Assembly: GCF_036946125.1 (NCBI RefSeq)
Contig: NZ_JAQIJT010000002.1
Coordinates: forward strand, 403,001-467,000
Direction: 5' to 3'
From: Sphingomonas adhaesiva
GTDB taxonomy: Bacteria; Pseudomonadota; Alphaproteobacteria; Sphingomonadales; Sphingomonadaceae
DNA length: 64,000 nt
A program made the translations under genes and the position numbers. Numbering within the stretch: the stretch's first letter is position 1; each line of letters begins with the position of its first letter. Positions 8,161 through 17,078 of this stretch are shown here, in pieces. The notes beneath the pieces are model-generated. The model did not search any database, was not told the origin of the DNA, and saw nothing but the letters and a program-made list of their open reading frames with translations.

Positions 8161-9000
8161 CTATTCCGCCGCCTGCTGGACGGGGGGAAGGCCGGCGAAG
8201 GCCTCGTCGGTCAGCGCGGCGATCATCGCGCGCACCAGCCGGATCACCGCGGCCATCCCCGGACCCGGCGCATCCAGCGCGCGGTCGAGGTACAGCGAGC
8301 GGTCGATCTCCAGCTGGATGCCGTGCACCCCGCGGCGCGGATCGGCATGGCGCTCCAGGATATGCCCGCCGGCATAGGGGGTGTTGATCGCATAGCCGAT
8401 GCCGTGGGTGCGCGTCTCCTGCTCCAGCCGGCGGACGAAGCGCTGCGCCGCGGCGCGGCCGAAGCGGTCGCCGATCACCACGCGCGCCGCATTCCCCGCG
8501 ATCGGCGGCATCGAATGCACGTCGAAGAGCACCGCCACCCCGAACCGCGCCCGCGTCCGCTCCAGCACGGCGGCGAGCGCGTCGTGATAGGGGCGGTGGT
8601 CGCTCGCGATCCGCTCCTCCACCTCGCCCCCGGCGAGCCGCCGCGACCACAAGTCGCCCGCCGCCGCGGTGCGCCTGGGGATCAGCCCCAGCCCGGCGCG
8701 CACCTTCGCGGTCAGCGGCAGCCCGCGCGCGCCGTCATCGATCAGCGGGTCGCGTTCATGCTCGCCGCGGTTCAGGTCGATCCAGGCGCGCGGCCGCGTC
8801 TGGATCAGCGCGGCCTCCCGTCCCCGTGCGGCCAGCGCGATCGCATCGACATGGCGGTCCTCCAGCGTGCGCAGGCTGGCCGGCGGCGCGCGCAGCGCGT
8901 CGTGCAGCGCGGGGGGGTAATCGCGCCCGGCGTGGGGAACCGACAGGACGACCGGGCTTTGCGGATCATCGGCACCGAGGAGGACGAACGAATCCGGCAT
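8161..9000 (-). CDS. N-formylglutamate amidohydrolase family protein
   Basis: A 279-residue hydrolase of the N-formylglutamate amidohydrolase (FGase) family, which in the histidine degradation pathway releases formate and glutamate. Visible features are the metal-site VPHAGRDYP near residue 20, LIDLNR-like WIDLNRGEHERDP near residue 75, and DVHSMPP near residue 165. The family is M14-like and zinc dependent. No other hut genes are adjacent, so a role outside histidine use, for example as a general N-formyl or related amidase, is possible; sphingomonads often have such an isolated copy. The gene ends next to the small-RNA terminator and is divergent from cpdR. Confidence 0.85.
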   Translation of the reverse strand: MPDSFVLLGADDPQSPVVLSVPHAGRDYPPALHDALRAPPASLRTLEDRHVDAIALAARGREAALIQTRPRAWIDLNRGEHERDPLIDDGARGLPLTAKVRAGLGLIPRRTAAAGDLWSRRLAGGEVEERIASDHRPYHDALAAVLERTRARFGVAVLFDVHSMPPIAGNAARVVIGDRFGRAAAQRFVRRLEQETRTHGIGYAINTPYAGGHILERHADPRRGVHGIQLEIDRSLYLDRALDAPGPGMAAVIRLVRAMIAALTDEAFAGLPPVQQAAE

Positions 9001-9146
9001 CGTGCGCCAGCCTATGGGACGTATCGCGCAGGGGCAACCGCCCGCCGCACGACGGGCCGATGGCGGCTGTCTGGTTAACGTGTCGCTATGCTACGCTCGT
9101 TCACCATTTCCGCTGGTGGAAAGTTCAACGCAGGCAGGGCATAGGC

Positions 9147-9548
9147 ATGGCGACGGGAGTAAGCGACGACATGATACGTATTCTGCTGGCCGAGGATGAT
9201 TCCGTGATGCGCGAGTATCTGACGCGCGCGCTGGAGCGATCGGGCTATGCGGTCACCGCGGTGGATCGCGGCACCGCGGCGCTGCCGCTGATCGAGACGG
9301 AGCAGTTCGACCTGCTGCTGACCGACATCGTCATGCCGGAGATGGACGGCATCGAACTGGCGCAGAAGGCGCAGGAGATCGCGCCGGGGATGCGCGTGAT
9401 GTTCATCACCGGCTTCGCCGCGGTGACGCTGAAGGCGGGCAGCGCGATGCCGCAGGCGCGCGTCCTGTCGAAGCCGTTCCACCTGCGCGACCTGGTGCTG
9501 GAGGTCGACCGCCTGTTCGACGTCGGCACCGCGAACGAGTTCATCTGA
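9147..9548 (+). CDS. cpdR: Response regulator CpdR
   Basis: A single-domain receiver. Counting from the alternative ATG at 9171 (125 residues), the acidic pocket is E8-D9-D10, the phosphoacceptor D52 lies in LLLTDIVMPEMDG, T80 in MFITGFAA, and K101 in LSKPFHLRDL. These strings are those of CpdR, which when unphosphorylated primes the ClpXP protease to degrade CtrA and other cell-cycle factors in alphaproteobacteria. There is no output domain. The start at 9147 follows an AGGG about 7 bases upstream; 9171 would match the usual CpdR length better. A TTAAC half-site near 9075 lies in the promoter region. The gene stands alone before a tRNA. Confidence 0.9.
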   Translation: MATGVSDDMIRILLAEDDSVMREYLTRALERSGYAVTAVDRGTAALPLIETEQFDLLLTDIVMPEMDGIELAQKAQEIAPGMRVMFITGFAAVTLKAGSAMPQARVLSKPFHLRDLVLEVDRLFDVGTANEFI

Positions 9549-9620
9549 AAAAACGCGTCGCGGACGGCGGAATAGCGCTTGCGCCCCCCGCCAACCCCCG
9601 CTAGACGCGCCTCCTCCGGC

Positions 9621-9695
9621 GGGCGTGTAGCTCAGTGGTAGAGCACTGTGTTGACATCGCAGGGGTCGCAAGTTCAATCCTTGCCACGCCCACCA
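9621..9695 (+). tRNA. tRNA-Val (GAC)
   Basis: A complete cloverleaf: acceptor stem GGGCGTG/CACGCCC, D-arm GCTC/GAGC, anticodon stem CTGTG/CGCAG with loop TTGACAT (anticodon GAC, valine), and T-arm GCAAG/CTTGC with TTCAATC. Discriminator A is followed by an encoded CCA at 9693-9695. It is followed immediately by a terminator. No integrase or att duplication is seen beside it. Confidence 0.97.
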
Positions 9696-9700
9696 CTTCC

Positions 9701-9739
9701 AAAAACCCCACCTTCCCATCCGGGCCGGTGGGGTTTTTT
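9701..9739. terminator. Bidirectional rho-independent terminator
   Basis: AAAAA then a 7 bp stem CCCCACC/GGTGGGG with a 14-base loop, then TTTTTT. The A-run and T-run make it work in both directions, for the tRNA on the plus strand and the GFA gene on the minus strand. Confidence 0.88.
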
Positions 9740-9741
9740 CG

Positions 9742-10146
9742 TCAGCCCGCATTCGCCTCGAACTGCGGCACGCCGTCCGGCACCGCGACCCACGCCACCT
9801 TCGACCGCGTGAACACGTGCAGCGCGGGCGCATAGGGGTCGGGATCGTCCAGCGTGCCTGCCTTCACCGCGGCGATGCCGGGGCTGGCGTCGATCAGCGA
9901 CCGGATCGGGGAGCCGCAGGTGCCGCAGAACTCGCGCTGCACGCCCGCGCCGCTGGTCGTGTCGCGATCGGTGAAGCGCGACAGGGCGCCCTCCACCGTC
10001 ATCGCCGCGATCGGCACGATCAGGTTGACCGAAAAGGTGCCGCCCGACTGCCGGCGGCACCGCGTGCAATGGCAGGCGGCGACCGTCATCGGCTCGCCCT
10101 CGATCCGGTAGCGCACGCCACCGCAATTGCATCCGCCCTCGATCAT
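9742..10146 (-). CDS. GFA family (glutathione-dependent formaldehyde-activating-like) protein
   Basis: A 134-residue zinc protein of the GFA/CENP-V family. The three cysteine clusters are present: GGCNCGG at the N-terminus, ACHCTRCRR near residue 25, and FCGTCGSP near residue 73. The name-giving activity is condensation of formaldehyde with glutathione, but most small single-domain members have no proven activity and may bind other thiol adducts. The start at 10146 is the only ATG preceding the first cysteine cluster. The gene is followed by the bidirectional terminator and preceded after 44 bases by the DUF2147 gene in the same orientation, so they may be co-transcribed. Confidence 0.85.
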   Translation of the reverse strand: MIEGGCNCGGVRYRIEGEPMTVAACHCTRCRRQSGGTFSVNLIVPIAAMTVEGALSRFTDRDTTSGAGVQREFCGTCGSPIRSLIDASPGIAAVKAGTLDDPDPYAPALHVFTRSKVAWVAVPDGVPQFEANAG

Positions 10147-10190
10147 GCCCGCTCTCCTCGTTCGTTGACGCGAGCGGGCAGGGTGGGCGA

Positions 10191-10610
10191 TCAGCGCGCC
10201 GGGGTCCAGCGCTGTGTCTGGCAGAAGAAGGCGATGCACCCCTTCACCGTCAGCGATCCGTCGCCCTCGCGCACCACGATCGACTTGTAGGTCTTGCCGT
10301 TGCGCGGATCGTAAATCTGCCCGCGCCAGTCCTTCCCCTTGTCCACGAAGCCCGACAGGATCGGCATGCCCAGGACCGGGCGCGAGCGCAGCGCCGGGTC
10401 GCTGTTGTTGACGTCGGTCTTGGGCGCGCCCGGCGTCGCCTTCAGGATCGTGACCAGCCGTCCGCAGACCGTCGCGCCACAGGGCCCCACCTGGATCACG
10501 CCCGATCCGTCGGCGGTGACATAGCGTCCCGCGATCGGCGTGGCGGCGCTGGCGGGAAGGGCCGCGAGACAGATCGCGAGCAGGGCGGCGGGGGCGAGGA
10601 TATGACGCAT
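10191..10610 (-). CDS. DUF2147 secreted protein
   Basis: A 139-residue protein with a clear signal peptide (HILAPAALLAICLAALPASA) and cleavage likely after ASA. The mature domain matches DUF2147: GRYVTADGSGVIQV, two cysteines in CGATVCGRL, GKDWRGQIYDPRNGKTY and GCIAFFCQTQRW near the end. Four cysteines suggest disulphides in the periplasm. The family is common in alphaproteobacteria and bacteroidetes; its function is unknown, with a beta-barrel lipocalin-like fold expected. The ATG at 10610 gives a normal signal peptide. An upstream TTG extension would add 12 basic residues and is less likely. Confidence 0.82.
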   Translation of the reverse strand: MRHILAPAALLAICLAALPASAATPIAGRYVTADGSGVIQVGPCGATVCGRLVTILKATPGAPKTDVNNSDPALRSRPVLGMPILSGFVDKGKDWRGQIYDPRNGKTYKSIVVREGDGSLTVKGCIAFFCQTQRWTPAR

Positions 10611-10716
10611 GCCGGCAAGGATGCGGTGGCTGCGCCGGGCGCGCAAGCCGCTTCATTGTAAGCAATCGCGACAGCGCGGTTGAACTCGCCCGCCCGCTCC
10701 CGCATGCAGGCGCGTG

Positions 10717-12018
10717 ATGACCGCCGGCACCCGTTCGCTCGAAGACAGTTTCGCCACCGTCCCCGTGCCGCAGGGCGCCGGCTTCTGGCGTCGCCTCGCC
10801 GCCTTCGTCGGCCCGGGATGGCTGGTGGCGGTCGGCTATATGGACCCGGGCAACTGGGCGACCGACATCGCGGGGGGCTCCGCCTTCGGCTATGCGCTGC
10901 TCAGCGTGGTGCTGCTGTCGAACCTGATGGCGATCATCCTGCAATCGCTGTCCGCGCGGCTGGGGATCGGCGCGGGGCTGGACCTGGCGCAGGCATGCCG
11001 CCGCCGCACCTCGCGCCCGGTGGCGATCGTGCTGTGGGTGCTGGCTGAGGTGGCGATCGTCGCCTGCGACCTGGCGGAGGTGCTGGGCACCGCGATCGCG
11101 CTCAAGCTGCTGTTCGGGCTGCCGCTGGTATGGGGTGTCGTCATCACCGGGCTGGACGTGTTCCTGATCCTCGCGCTCCAGCGGTTCGGCTTCCGCCGGC
11201 TGGAGGCGTTCATCGCCAGCCTGCTGCTCATCATCGCGGGATGTTTCGCGCTGGAGCTGTTCTGGGCCGGGCCCGACTGGGCGGCGGCGGCGGGGGGTCT
11301 GGTGCCGCGCGCGGAGATCGTGACGAACCCGGCGATGCTCTACATCGCGATCGGCATCCTGGGGGCGACCGTGATGCCGCACAACCTGTACCTGCATTCG
11401 TCGATCGTCCAGACCCGCGCCTATGGCAGCAGCGAGGCGCAGCGGCGCGACGCGCTGAAGCTGGCGACGATCGATTCGACCGTCGCGCTGGGGCTGGCCT
11501 TCTTCATCAACGCCGCGATCCTGGTGCTGGCGGCGGCGACGTTCCACACCGCGGGGCGCACCGACATCGCCGAGATCGAGGATGCGCACCGCCTGCTCGC
11601 GCCGATGCTGGGCGTGGGCGCAGCGAGCGCGGTGTTCGCGATCGCGCTGCTCGCCAGCGGGCAGAATTCGACCGTCACCGGCACGCTGGCGGGACAGATC
11701 GTGATGGAGGGGTTCCTCGACATCCGGCTGCCGGTGTGGCTGCGCCGGCTGGTGACGCGCGGGATCGCGATCGTCCCCGCTGTCCTCGTCGTCGCGGCGA
11801 GCGGCGATCGCGGCGCCACCGACCTGCTGGTGCTGAGCCAGGTGGTGCTCAGCCTGCAACTGCCCTTCGCGGTCATCCCGCTGGTCGCCTTCACCGCCAG
11901 TCGCGGGCTGATGGGCGCCTTCGCGGCGCCGCGATGGCTCGTCGTCCTGGCCTGGGCGATCACCGCGATCATCGTCGCGCTCAACGGCTATCTGATCCGC
12001 GGCTATATCGCCGGCTAG
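10717..12018 (+). CDS. mntH: Nramp-family Mn2+/divalent metal transporter
   Basis: A 433-residue inner-membrane transporter with about 11 segments. The two metal-site helices carry the conserved DPGN near residues 43-46 (YMDPGNWATD) and MPHN near residue 221 (ATVMPHNLYLHSS), the signatures of proton-coupled Mn2+/Fe2+ importers. The ATG at 10717 has AGG 8 bases upstream; a GTG one codon earlier is an alternative. The leader (10611-10716) is short and I see neither a yybP-type riboswitch nor a clear Fur/Mur box. The gene is divergent from the DUF2147 gene and followed by a SpoIIAA-like gene after 137 bases. Confidence 0.9.
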   Translation: MTAGTRSLEDSFATVPVPQGAGFWRRLAAFVGPGWLVAVGYMDPGNWATDIAGGSAFGYALLSVVLLSNLMAIILQSLSARLGIGAGLDLAQACRRRTSRPVAIVLWVLAEVAIVACDLAEVLGTAIALKLLFGLPLVWGVVITGLDVFLILALQRFGFRRLEAFIASLLLIIAGCFALELFWAGPDWAAAAGGLVPRAEIVTNPAMLYIAIGILGATVMPHNLYLHSSIVQTRAYGSSEAQRRDALKLATIDSTVALGLAFFINAAILVLAAATFHTAGRTDIAEIEDAHRLLAPMLGVGAASAVFAIALLASGQNSTVTGTLAGQIVMEGFLDIRLPVWLRRLVTRGIAIVPAVLVVAASGDRGATDLLVLSQVVLSLQLPFAVIPLVAFTASRGLMGAFAAPRWLVVLAWAITAIIVALNGYLIRGYIAG

Positions 12019-12155
12019 GTTCGGGTCGTCGCTGCGGGCGCGGCCCGTCGGCGGCGCGCGGGCGGCGATACGGCCCGTTCGGTGGCTATCGTCGCGGTCG
12101 ATACCTGCTACACCATGCCGAGCGAGGTCGCGGCCGCGGCCCCCCGGAGAGAGAG

Positions 12156-12563
12156 ATGACGAAGACGATCGTTGAGGATCCCTATTACTCGATCGTCGTC
12201 GATGCCCGCCAGCGCCTGGTGGTGACGACGCCGCGCGGATTATGGGACTTTGCGATCGCGGCGCGCTTCCTGGTCGCGCAGGTGGCGGCGCTCGACATAT
12301 TGCCGCGATACGGCTGCCCGCTGGGGCAGCAGGTCACGTTGATCGACTGTTCGGAGTGGATCGTGCAACCGCAGCAGATCGCGACGATGATGGGCGGGAT
12401 GCTCGCCGACCCCCGGCTGGCGTCGCGCCGGATCGCCATCCTGGCCCCCGCGCCGCTGCTGGCGATGCAAGCGCGTCGCGTGGCGGGCGGCCAGCGATTC
12501 TTCGCCGATCGTGCGGAGGCGCTGGCCTGGCTGCTGGCGCCGGAGGACGATCAGTCGCCCTGA
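12156..12563 (+). CDS. SpoIIAA-like (STAS-type) protein
   Basis: A 135-residue cytosolic protein without signal or membrane segment. The layout (short beta start VVDARQRLVVTTPRGLW, central VTLIDCSEW, then PLLAMQARRVA followed by ADRAEALAWLL) fits the SpoIIAA-like fold of small alphaproteobacterial proteins; this is a fold-level impression, not a firm family match. The ribosome binding site GGAGAGAGAG directly before the ATG is strong. It overlaps by 13 bases with the converging XpaC-like gene on the other strand. STAS-type domains bind lipids or partner switch proteins; nothing here shows which. Confidence 0.55.
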   Translation: MTKTIVEDPYYSIVVDARQRLVVTTPRGLWDFAIAARFLVAQVAALDILPRYGCPLGQQVTLIDCSEWIVQPQQIATMMGGMLADPRLASRRIAILAPAPLLAMQARRVAGGQRFFADRAEALAWLLAPEDDQSP

Positions 12564-13252
12564 TATTTGATTTCCAGGAAGCGCCCGCGCGTCTCCAGCG
12601 CGTCCAGATCGCCCTGCGCCAGCCGCTCGCTCATCTCGCCCACTTCGCGTTCGATCACGCCCAGCCCGTCGACCAGCTGCTGGTCGGGCGTCTTGCCGTT
12701 GCGCGGGGTGGTGCGCAGGTCGGCGGGCACGCGCTGATAGTCGCGGACGAAATCGGGCAGCTGCTCGCCGACCAGCCGCCGCACCTCCGCCGCCGCGGGG
12801 CTGCTCTCGTCCAGCGCGGCCAGCTGAACGCCCAGCGTATCGAGCCGGCGGTCGAGCCGGTCGAGCACGTTCAGCGCCGGGGCGGGCAGCGCGGGCCGCT
12901 GCGCCTCCAGCCAGCGCGCCGTCTGCATCGGCAACGCCTTCAGCTCGGCGCGCGCGATCCGCTCGGGCGTGGGCACCGGCGTCGCGGGCGCGAATGCGAT
13001 CAGCAGCGTGACCGCCAGCATCAGCAGCATCACCGCCAGCGCGCCGAACATGCCCAGCGGCATGACGACGCCGCCCACGATCGCCGCCACCAGCAGGATC
13101 GCGGCATTGGCGACCGCGATCGCCGCGACCCGCGCCTTCACCCCGCCCCGCCCGCGCCGGGGCTTGCGCGCCAGCGGGATGAGCGCGTCGCCGCGCCGTC
13201 GTGCCGCGGCGGCACGGGCGTGCGCGATCGTCTCGTCGACATCCGTCCCCAT
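12551..13252 (-). CDS. XpaC-like protein (TelA partner), two membrane segments
   Basis: A 233-residue protein with a basic N-terminus, two adjacent hydrophobic segments (about residues 40-85) and a long charged helical C-terminal half. It lies 5 bases after telA on the same strand. A gene in this position and with this topology usually belongs to the 5-bromo-4-chloroindolyl phosphate hydrolysis (XpaC/KlaA-type) group that accompanies TelA. I infer that identity from context and topology rather than from a clear motif. The C-terminal helices may form a coiled coil with TelA at the membrane. It overlaps the 3' end of the SpoIIAA-like gene by 13 bases. Confidence 0.6.
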   Translation of the reverse strand: MGTDVDETIAHARAAAARRRGDALIPLARKPRRGRGGVKARVAAIAVANAAILLVAAIVGGVVMPLGMFGALAVMLLMLAVTLLIAFAPATPVPTPERIARAELKALPMQTARWLEAQRPALPAPALNVLDRLDRRLDTLGVQLAALDESSPAAAEVRRLVGEQLPDFVRDYQRVPADLRTTPRNGKTPDQQLVDGLGVIEREVGEMSERLAQGDLDALETRGRFLEIKYQGD

Positions 13253-13257
13253 GCCCG

Positions 13258-14466
13258 TCACAGCGACTCCAGCCGGAACTGGTCGGCCGGGCCGGACACC
13301 GCATTCTGCGTCGCGCCCTCCGCGCGGGCGATATAGCCGCGCGACTTCTCCACCTCGTTGCCCAGCGTGTCGACCGTCGCCTTCATGCTGTCGAGCGCCT
13401 TCAGCTTGAACGTGTCGATTGCGTCCATCGTGTCGTAGATGTTCTGGAACGCGCGTTGCAGCGTCTCCAGCGGGATCGTCGCGGCGGCGGCCTGCTCGTG
13501 GATCTGCGCGGTGTTCTGGCGCAGCAGCTTGCCGGTCGAATCGATGATGTTCGCGGTCGTCGTGTTCAGCTGCGTGATCTGCTCCAGCACCAGCTTCTGG
13601 TTGGTCAGCGCCTGCGCCACCGTCACCGCGGTGCGCAGCGCGGCGACCGTCGTCGTGCTGGCGCGGTCGACGCCCTTCACCAGTTCGACGTTGTTCTTCT
13701 TGACCAGGTCCAGCGCCAGATAGCCCTGCACCGTCACCGCCATCTGCGTCAGCAGGTCCTGCGTGCGCTGGCGGGTGTAGAACAGCGCGGTCTCGCGGAT
13801 CGCCTTGGCCTTGGCGGGGTCGCTGTGGTCCAGCTCGCTGGCCTTGTCCTCCAGCCGCGCGTCCATCGTGCGCGACAGATGGATCATCTGCTCCAGCCGC
13901 CCCATCGCGGTCCACAGGTTCGCGCGCTCGGTATCGATCGCGGCATTGTCCATCAGCAGCTCGTCCTTGCCCGACGACAGGCTCTTCAGGATCGAGGCGA
14001 TATGCGTCTGGCTCGACTTGTAGCCGTCGAAGTAATTCCGCATCCTGTTGCCGAACGGCAGGATGCCGAACAGCTTCTGCGGCGCGGTCAGGTTGCCCTT
14101 CCGGCCGGGGTCCAGATCCTCGACCACGCGGCGCAGCTCGGCCAGGTCCTTGCCGACGCCCGTCTCCTGATCCATCGCCTTGACCGGGCGATCGAGGAAG
14201 CGGTTGGACTGGCCCGCGGCGTCGCGGATCTCCTTCTGCCCCATCGCGGTGATCGCATCGACGCGCTTGCCGAAATCGGGGCTGTTGACGTCCTGCGCGA
14301 TCAGCTCGTCGACGAACTGGTCGACGCGCTTTTCCAGCTCGCTCTTCGTGCCGCTGTCGACCGGCACCAGCCCGGCGGCCTTTTCCGCGGCCAGCTGCGG
14401 CACGGGGGCGGGGGGCGTGAGCACCAGCGCCGGTTCTGCGGTCGCGGTCTCGGGAGTGGAGGCCAT
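13258..14466 (-). CDS. telA: Toxic anion resistance protein TelA
   Basis: A 402-residue, mostly helical cytosolic protein of the TelA/KlaA family. Family-like stretches include LPFGNRMRNYFDGYKSSQTHIASIL-type sequence in the centre, METRRL-like LWTAMGRLEQMIHLSRTMDARLE, and a C-terminal ALDSMKATVDTLGNEVEKSRGYI. The family is linked to tellurite and antimicrobial tolerance and to envelope stress; the mechanism is not known. The ATG at 14466 has AAGG 9 bases upstream, whereas ATGs at 14472 and 14475 are too close to it. It is first of a two-gene unit with the XpaC-like gene and divergent from a TonB receptor. Confidence 0.87.
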   Translation of the reverse strand: MASTPETATAEPALVLTPPAPVPQLAAEKAAGLVPVDSGTKSELEKRVDQFVDELIAQDVNSPDFGKRVDAITAMGQKEIRDAAGQSNRFLDRPVKAMDQETGVGKDLAELRRVVEDLDPGRKGNLTAPQKLFGILPFGNRMRNYFDGYKSSQTHIASILKSLSSGKDELLMDNAAIDTERANLWTAMGRLEQMIHLSRTMDARLEDKASELDHSDPAKAKAIRETALFYTRQRTQDLLTQMAVTVQGYLALDLVKKNNVELVKGVDRASTTTVAALRTAVTVAQALTNQKLVLEQITQLNTTTANIIDSTGKLLRQNTAQIHEQAAAATIPLETLQRAFQNIYDTMDAIDTFKLKALDSMKATVDTLGNEVEKSRGYIARAEGATQNAVSGPADQFRLESL

Positions 14467-14639
14467 CGTCATCATCCTTCGGTTGCGAAGCGCACGTGCC
14501 CTGTTTCCACCACGCGCGTCCGCCGATCAACTGTGTTGCCGATGTAAGACGGCGCGGGCGCGAAGTCGAGAGCGACACGGATGTGTCATCAACCGTCGCT
14601 AGCGCGCCGATAACGTTCGATAACAAAGGGGAAAAATTC

Positions 14640-17036
14640 ATGTCGCGCTTCATCCGCGGCAGCGTCGTCGCGCTGCTGTCGCTCGCCGTGTCCACGCCCG
14701 TGCTGGCGCAGGCGATGGTCCAGCCGCAGGGGCCGGCGGCGGGGGCCCCGGACGACATCATCGTCACCGCGCAGAAGACCGAGCAGCGGATCGAGGACGT
14801 GCCGCTCACCGTCAGCGCGGTGACCGGGCGCCGCATGGCCGACATCGGCGTCAACTCGCTGGCGGAGGTGGCGATGTACGTCCCCGGCCTGCGCATCCAG
14901 GAGCAGAGCGCGAACAACCCGGGCTTCGTCATCCGCGGCATCACCTCCGACAGCGGCTCGGCGCAGCAGGGCGCGCGCGTCACGCTCTATTACAACGGCG
15001 TCGACATCTCGCGCTCGCGCGGCGCGTATCAGGACCTCTACGACGTCGAGCGGGTCGAGGTGGTGAAGGGGCCGCAGGCGACGCTGTTCGGCACCGCCGC
15101 GGCGATCGGCGCGGTATCGATCATCTCCGCCAGGCCGCAGCCGGGTTTCTCGGACGCGATCCAGGCGTCCTACGGCAATTACGACCGCGCGCAGGTGTCG
15201 GGCTTCGTCAACGCCGGCAACGACACGATCGCTGCGCGCCTCGCCTTCGGCGTCAAGTACCGCGACGGCTATGTCCGCAACATCGCCGGCGATCCGAACG
15301 TCCCCAACCAGAACCAGGGCCGCGTCGACCAGGACGATCTCTACGGCCAGAAGCAGGCCGGCGCGCGGCTGTCGCTACGCTACGTGCCGACCGATGCGGT
15401 CACCGCCGACCTCGTCCTCACCTACGACGGCCAGCGCAACACCGGCACCCCGTTCAAGAGCCGCGCCTTCGCCCCCACCGGCGGGCAGACCGGCGACTTC
15501 GGCGATGCCGAACTGTCGGGCTCGCCGTTCAGCCGAGAGGTGCTGGGCCGCCGCAAGCTGGGGCTGACGCGCGACGTCTATGATGCGAACCTGACCGTCT
15601 CGGTCGATCTCGCGCCCGGCGTCACCTTCACCACCGTCAACGGCTATCGCCGCTTCGACAGCCTGGAGGTGTTCGACGCCGACGGCGGTCCCGCCTGGTA
15701 TCTCGAATTCGCGGAGGACGCGCGCGGCGACCAGTGGAGCCACGAGGGCCGCTTCAATGTCGAGGGCGACCGCGCGCGCGCCGCGTTCGGCTGGAACGGC
15801 TTCTTCGAGAACGGCGTCCAGCGCGTGCCCTTCTCGACCGAGGAGGGGACGTATCTCGCCTGTTCCGTCTCCGCCGCCTTCGCGCCGATCCGCGCGGCGC
15901 TGAACGGTGCGGGCATCCCCACCGGCACCGCCTGCGTCGCCGCCAACGGCACCATTCCGGCGACGCGCGCCACCGCGATCCTGACGCGCGGCGCGGCGAC
16001 GCAGCTGCCCTATGCCTCGGTCTTCGCCAACGACGGCCGCAACGCCGCCTATTCGGTCTTCGCGGATGCCACCTTCCTGCCGACCCCGCGCGTCGAGCTG
16101 ACCGCGGGCGCGCGCGTCCTGATCGAGAAGCGCCGCTCGGGCTATGTCAACGACCAGCCCAATTCGCGCATCCTGGCGGGGCTGGGGATCGCCACCAGCC
16201 TGCTCGGCACCCCCAACACCAACAACGTCCGCTACGTCGCGCAGCAAAGCTATTCCGCGGTCCTGCCGCGCTTCAACGCGCTGTTCCGCATGACCGATGC
16301 GCTCAATCTCTACGCCACCGTGTCGAAGGGTCGCCGCTCGCCGGTGGTGCAGCTCGACGCGCAGACCGTCGCCGGCTCCGTCGTCCCGCGCCTCCAGCTG
16401 GTGCCGGAGGAGAACGTCTGGAACTACGAGGCCGGCATCAAGGTCGCGACCGCCACGCTGACCGGCGCCATCTCCGCCTTCTATCAGTCGTACAAGGGCT
16501 TCCAGGTGTCGGTGCAGAACGGCGACGGCACCAGCACGACGCGCAGCGCCGGCGCGGCGTCCAACCCCGGGGTTGAGCTGGAGGCGACGTGGCGCCCGGT
16601 CCGTGCGCTCCAGCTGTTCGGCGCCTTCGCCTTCATCGACGGCAAGATCGACCGCAACGCCGCGCTGGCCGCCACCTTCTCGGGCGCGCGCTTCCGGCTC
16701 CAGCCGAAATATACCGCCTCGGGCGGCGCGACGCTGCGGCTGCCGGTGGGGGAGGGGGCGACCTTCTACGCCACGCCGTCCGCCACCTATCAGAGCAAGG
16801 TGTTCTTCGAATTGCCCAACAGCGAGGCGATCAGCCAAAGCGGCTACACGCTCGTCAACCTGCGCGCGGGCGTCGAGCTGGCGCAGGGGCGCTACACGAT
16901 CGGCGGCTTCGCGCGGAACCTGACGGACAGGCGCTACCTGCTCGACGCGGGCAACACCGGCGGCGGCTTCGGCGTGCCGACCTATATCGCGGGCGAGCCG
17001 CGCTTCTACGGCGTGGAGGTGTCGGCGCGGTACTGA
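14640..17036 (+). CDS. TonB-dependent receptor
   Basis: A 798-residue outer-membrane receptor. It has a signal peptide (VVALLSLAVSTPVLAQ), a TonB-box-like DDIIVTAQK, and a plug domain with RIEDVPLTVSAVTG, FVIRGI and the VERVEVVKGPQATLFG hallmark near residue 150. A long beta-barrel follows and ends in an aromatic residue (VEVSARY). The type is that of sphingomonad receptors for iron complexes or plant-derived molecules; the ligand is not readable. The start has AAAGGGG about 8 bases upstream. The leader contains a CGATAACGTT/CGATAACAAA direct repeat at 14608-14627 that could bind a regulator. No substrate-use genes adjoin it. Confidence 0.92.
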   Translation: MSRFIRGSVVALLSLAVSTPVLAQAMVQPQGPAAGAPDDIIVTAQKTEQRIEDVPLTVSAVTGRRMADIGVNSLAEVAMYVPGLRIQEQSANNPGFVIRGITSDSGSAQQGARVTLYYNGVDISRSRGAYQDLYDVERVEVVKGPQATLFGTAAAIGAVSIISARPQPGFSDAIQASYGNYDRAQVSGFVNAGNDTIAARLAFGVKYRDGYVRNIAGDPNVPNQNQGRVDQDDLYGQKQAGARLSLRYVPTDAVTADLVLTYDGQRNTGTPFKSRAFAPTGGQTGDFGDAELSGSPFSREVLGRRKLGLTRDVYDANLTVSVDLAPGVTFTTVNGYRRFDSLEVFDADGGPAWYLEFAEDARGDQWSHEGRFNVEGDRARAAFGWNGFFENGVQRVPFSTEEGTYLACSVSAAFAPIRAALNGAGIPTGTACVAANGTIPATRATAILTRGAATQLPYASVFANDGRNAAYSVFADATFLPTPRVELTAGARVLIEKRRSGYVNDQPNSRILAGLGIATSLLGTPNTNNVRYVAQQSYSAVLPRFNALFRMTDALNLYATVSKGRRSPVVQLDAQTVAGSVVPRLQLVPEENVWNYEAGIKVATATLTGAISAFYQSYKGFQVSVQNGDGTSTTRSAGAASNPGVELEATWRPVRALQLFGAFAFIDGKIDRNAALAATFSGARFRLQPKYTASGGATLRLPVGEGATFYATPSATYQSKVFFELPNSEAISQSGYTLVNLRAGVELAQGRYTIGGFARNLTDRRYLLDAGNTGGGFGVPTYIAGEPRFYGVEVSARY

Positions 17037-17051
17037 ACCAAGCCCACCACC

Positions 17052-17078
17052 GTCACCCCGGATCACGTCCGGGGTGAC
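17052..17078. repeat. REP-type palindrome (GTCACCCCGGA...TCCGGGGTGAC)
   Basis: A perfect 11 bp inverted repeat with a 5-base loop, 15 bases after the TonB receptor stop. The same core recurs at 27867, 34526, 41264 and 45351. It may act as a weak terminator or mRNA stabiliser. Confidence 0.8.

Noticed and set aside
9621..9695. Integration site of a genomic island at tRNA-Val
   Set aside because: No integrase and no duplicated 3' end of the tRNA within the window; the neighbours are ordinary chromosomal genes.
10611..10716. Manganese riboswitch upstream of mntH
   Set aside because: The leader is only about 100 bases and lacks the yybP-ykoY core; ATTGTAAGCAAT at about 10656 is too weak a dyad to call an operator.
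9742..11859. 705-codon minus frame spanning the GFA and DUF2147 region and mntH
   Set aside because: It merges the real GFA gene with antisense of mntH; only 9742-10146 is supported.
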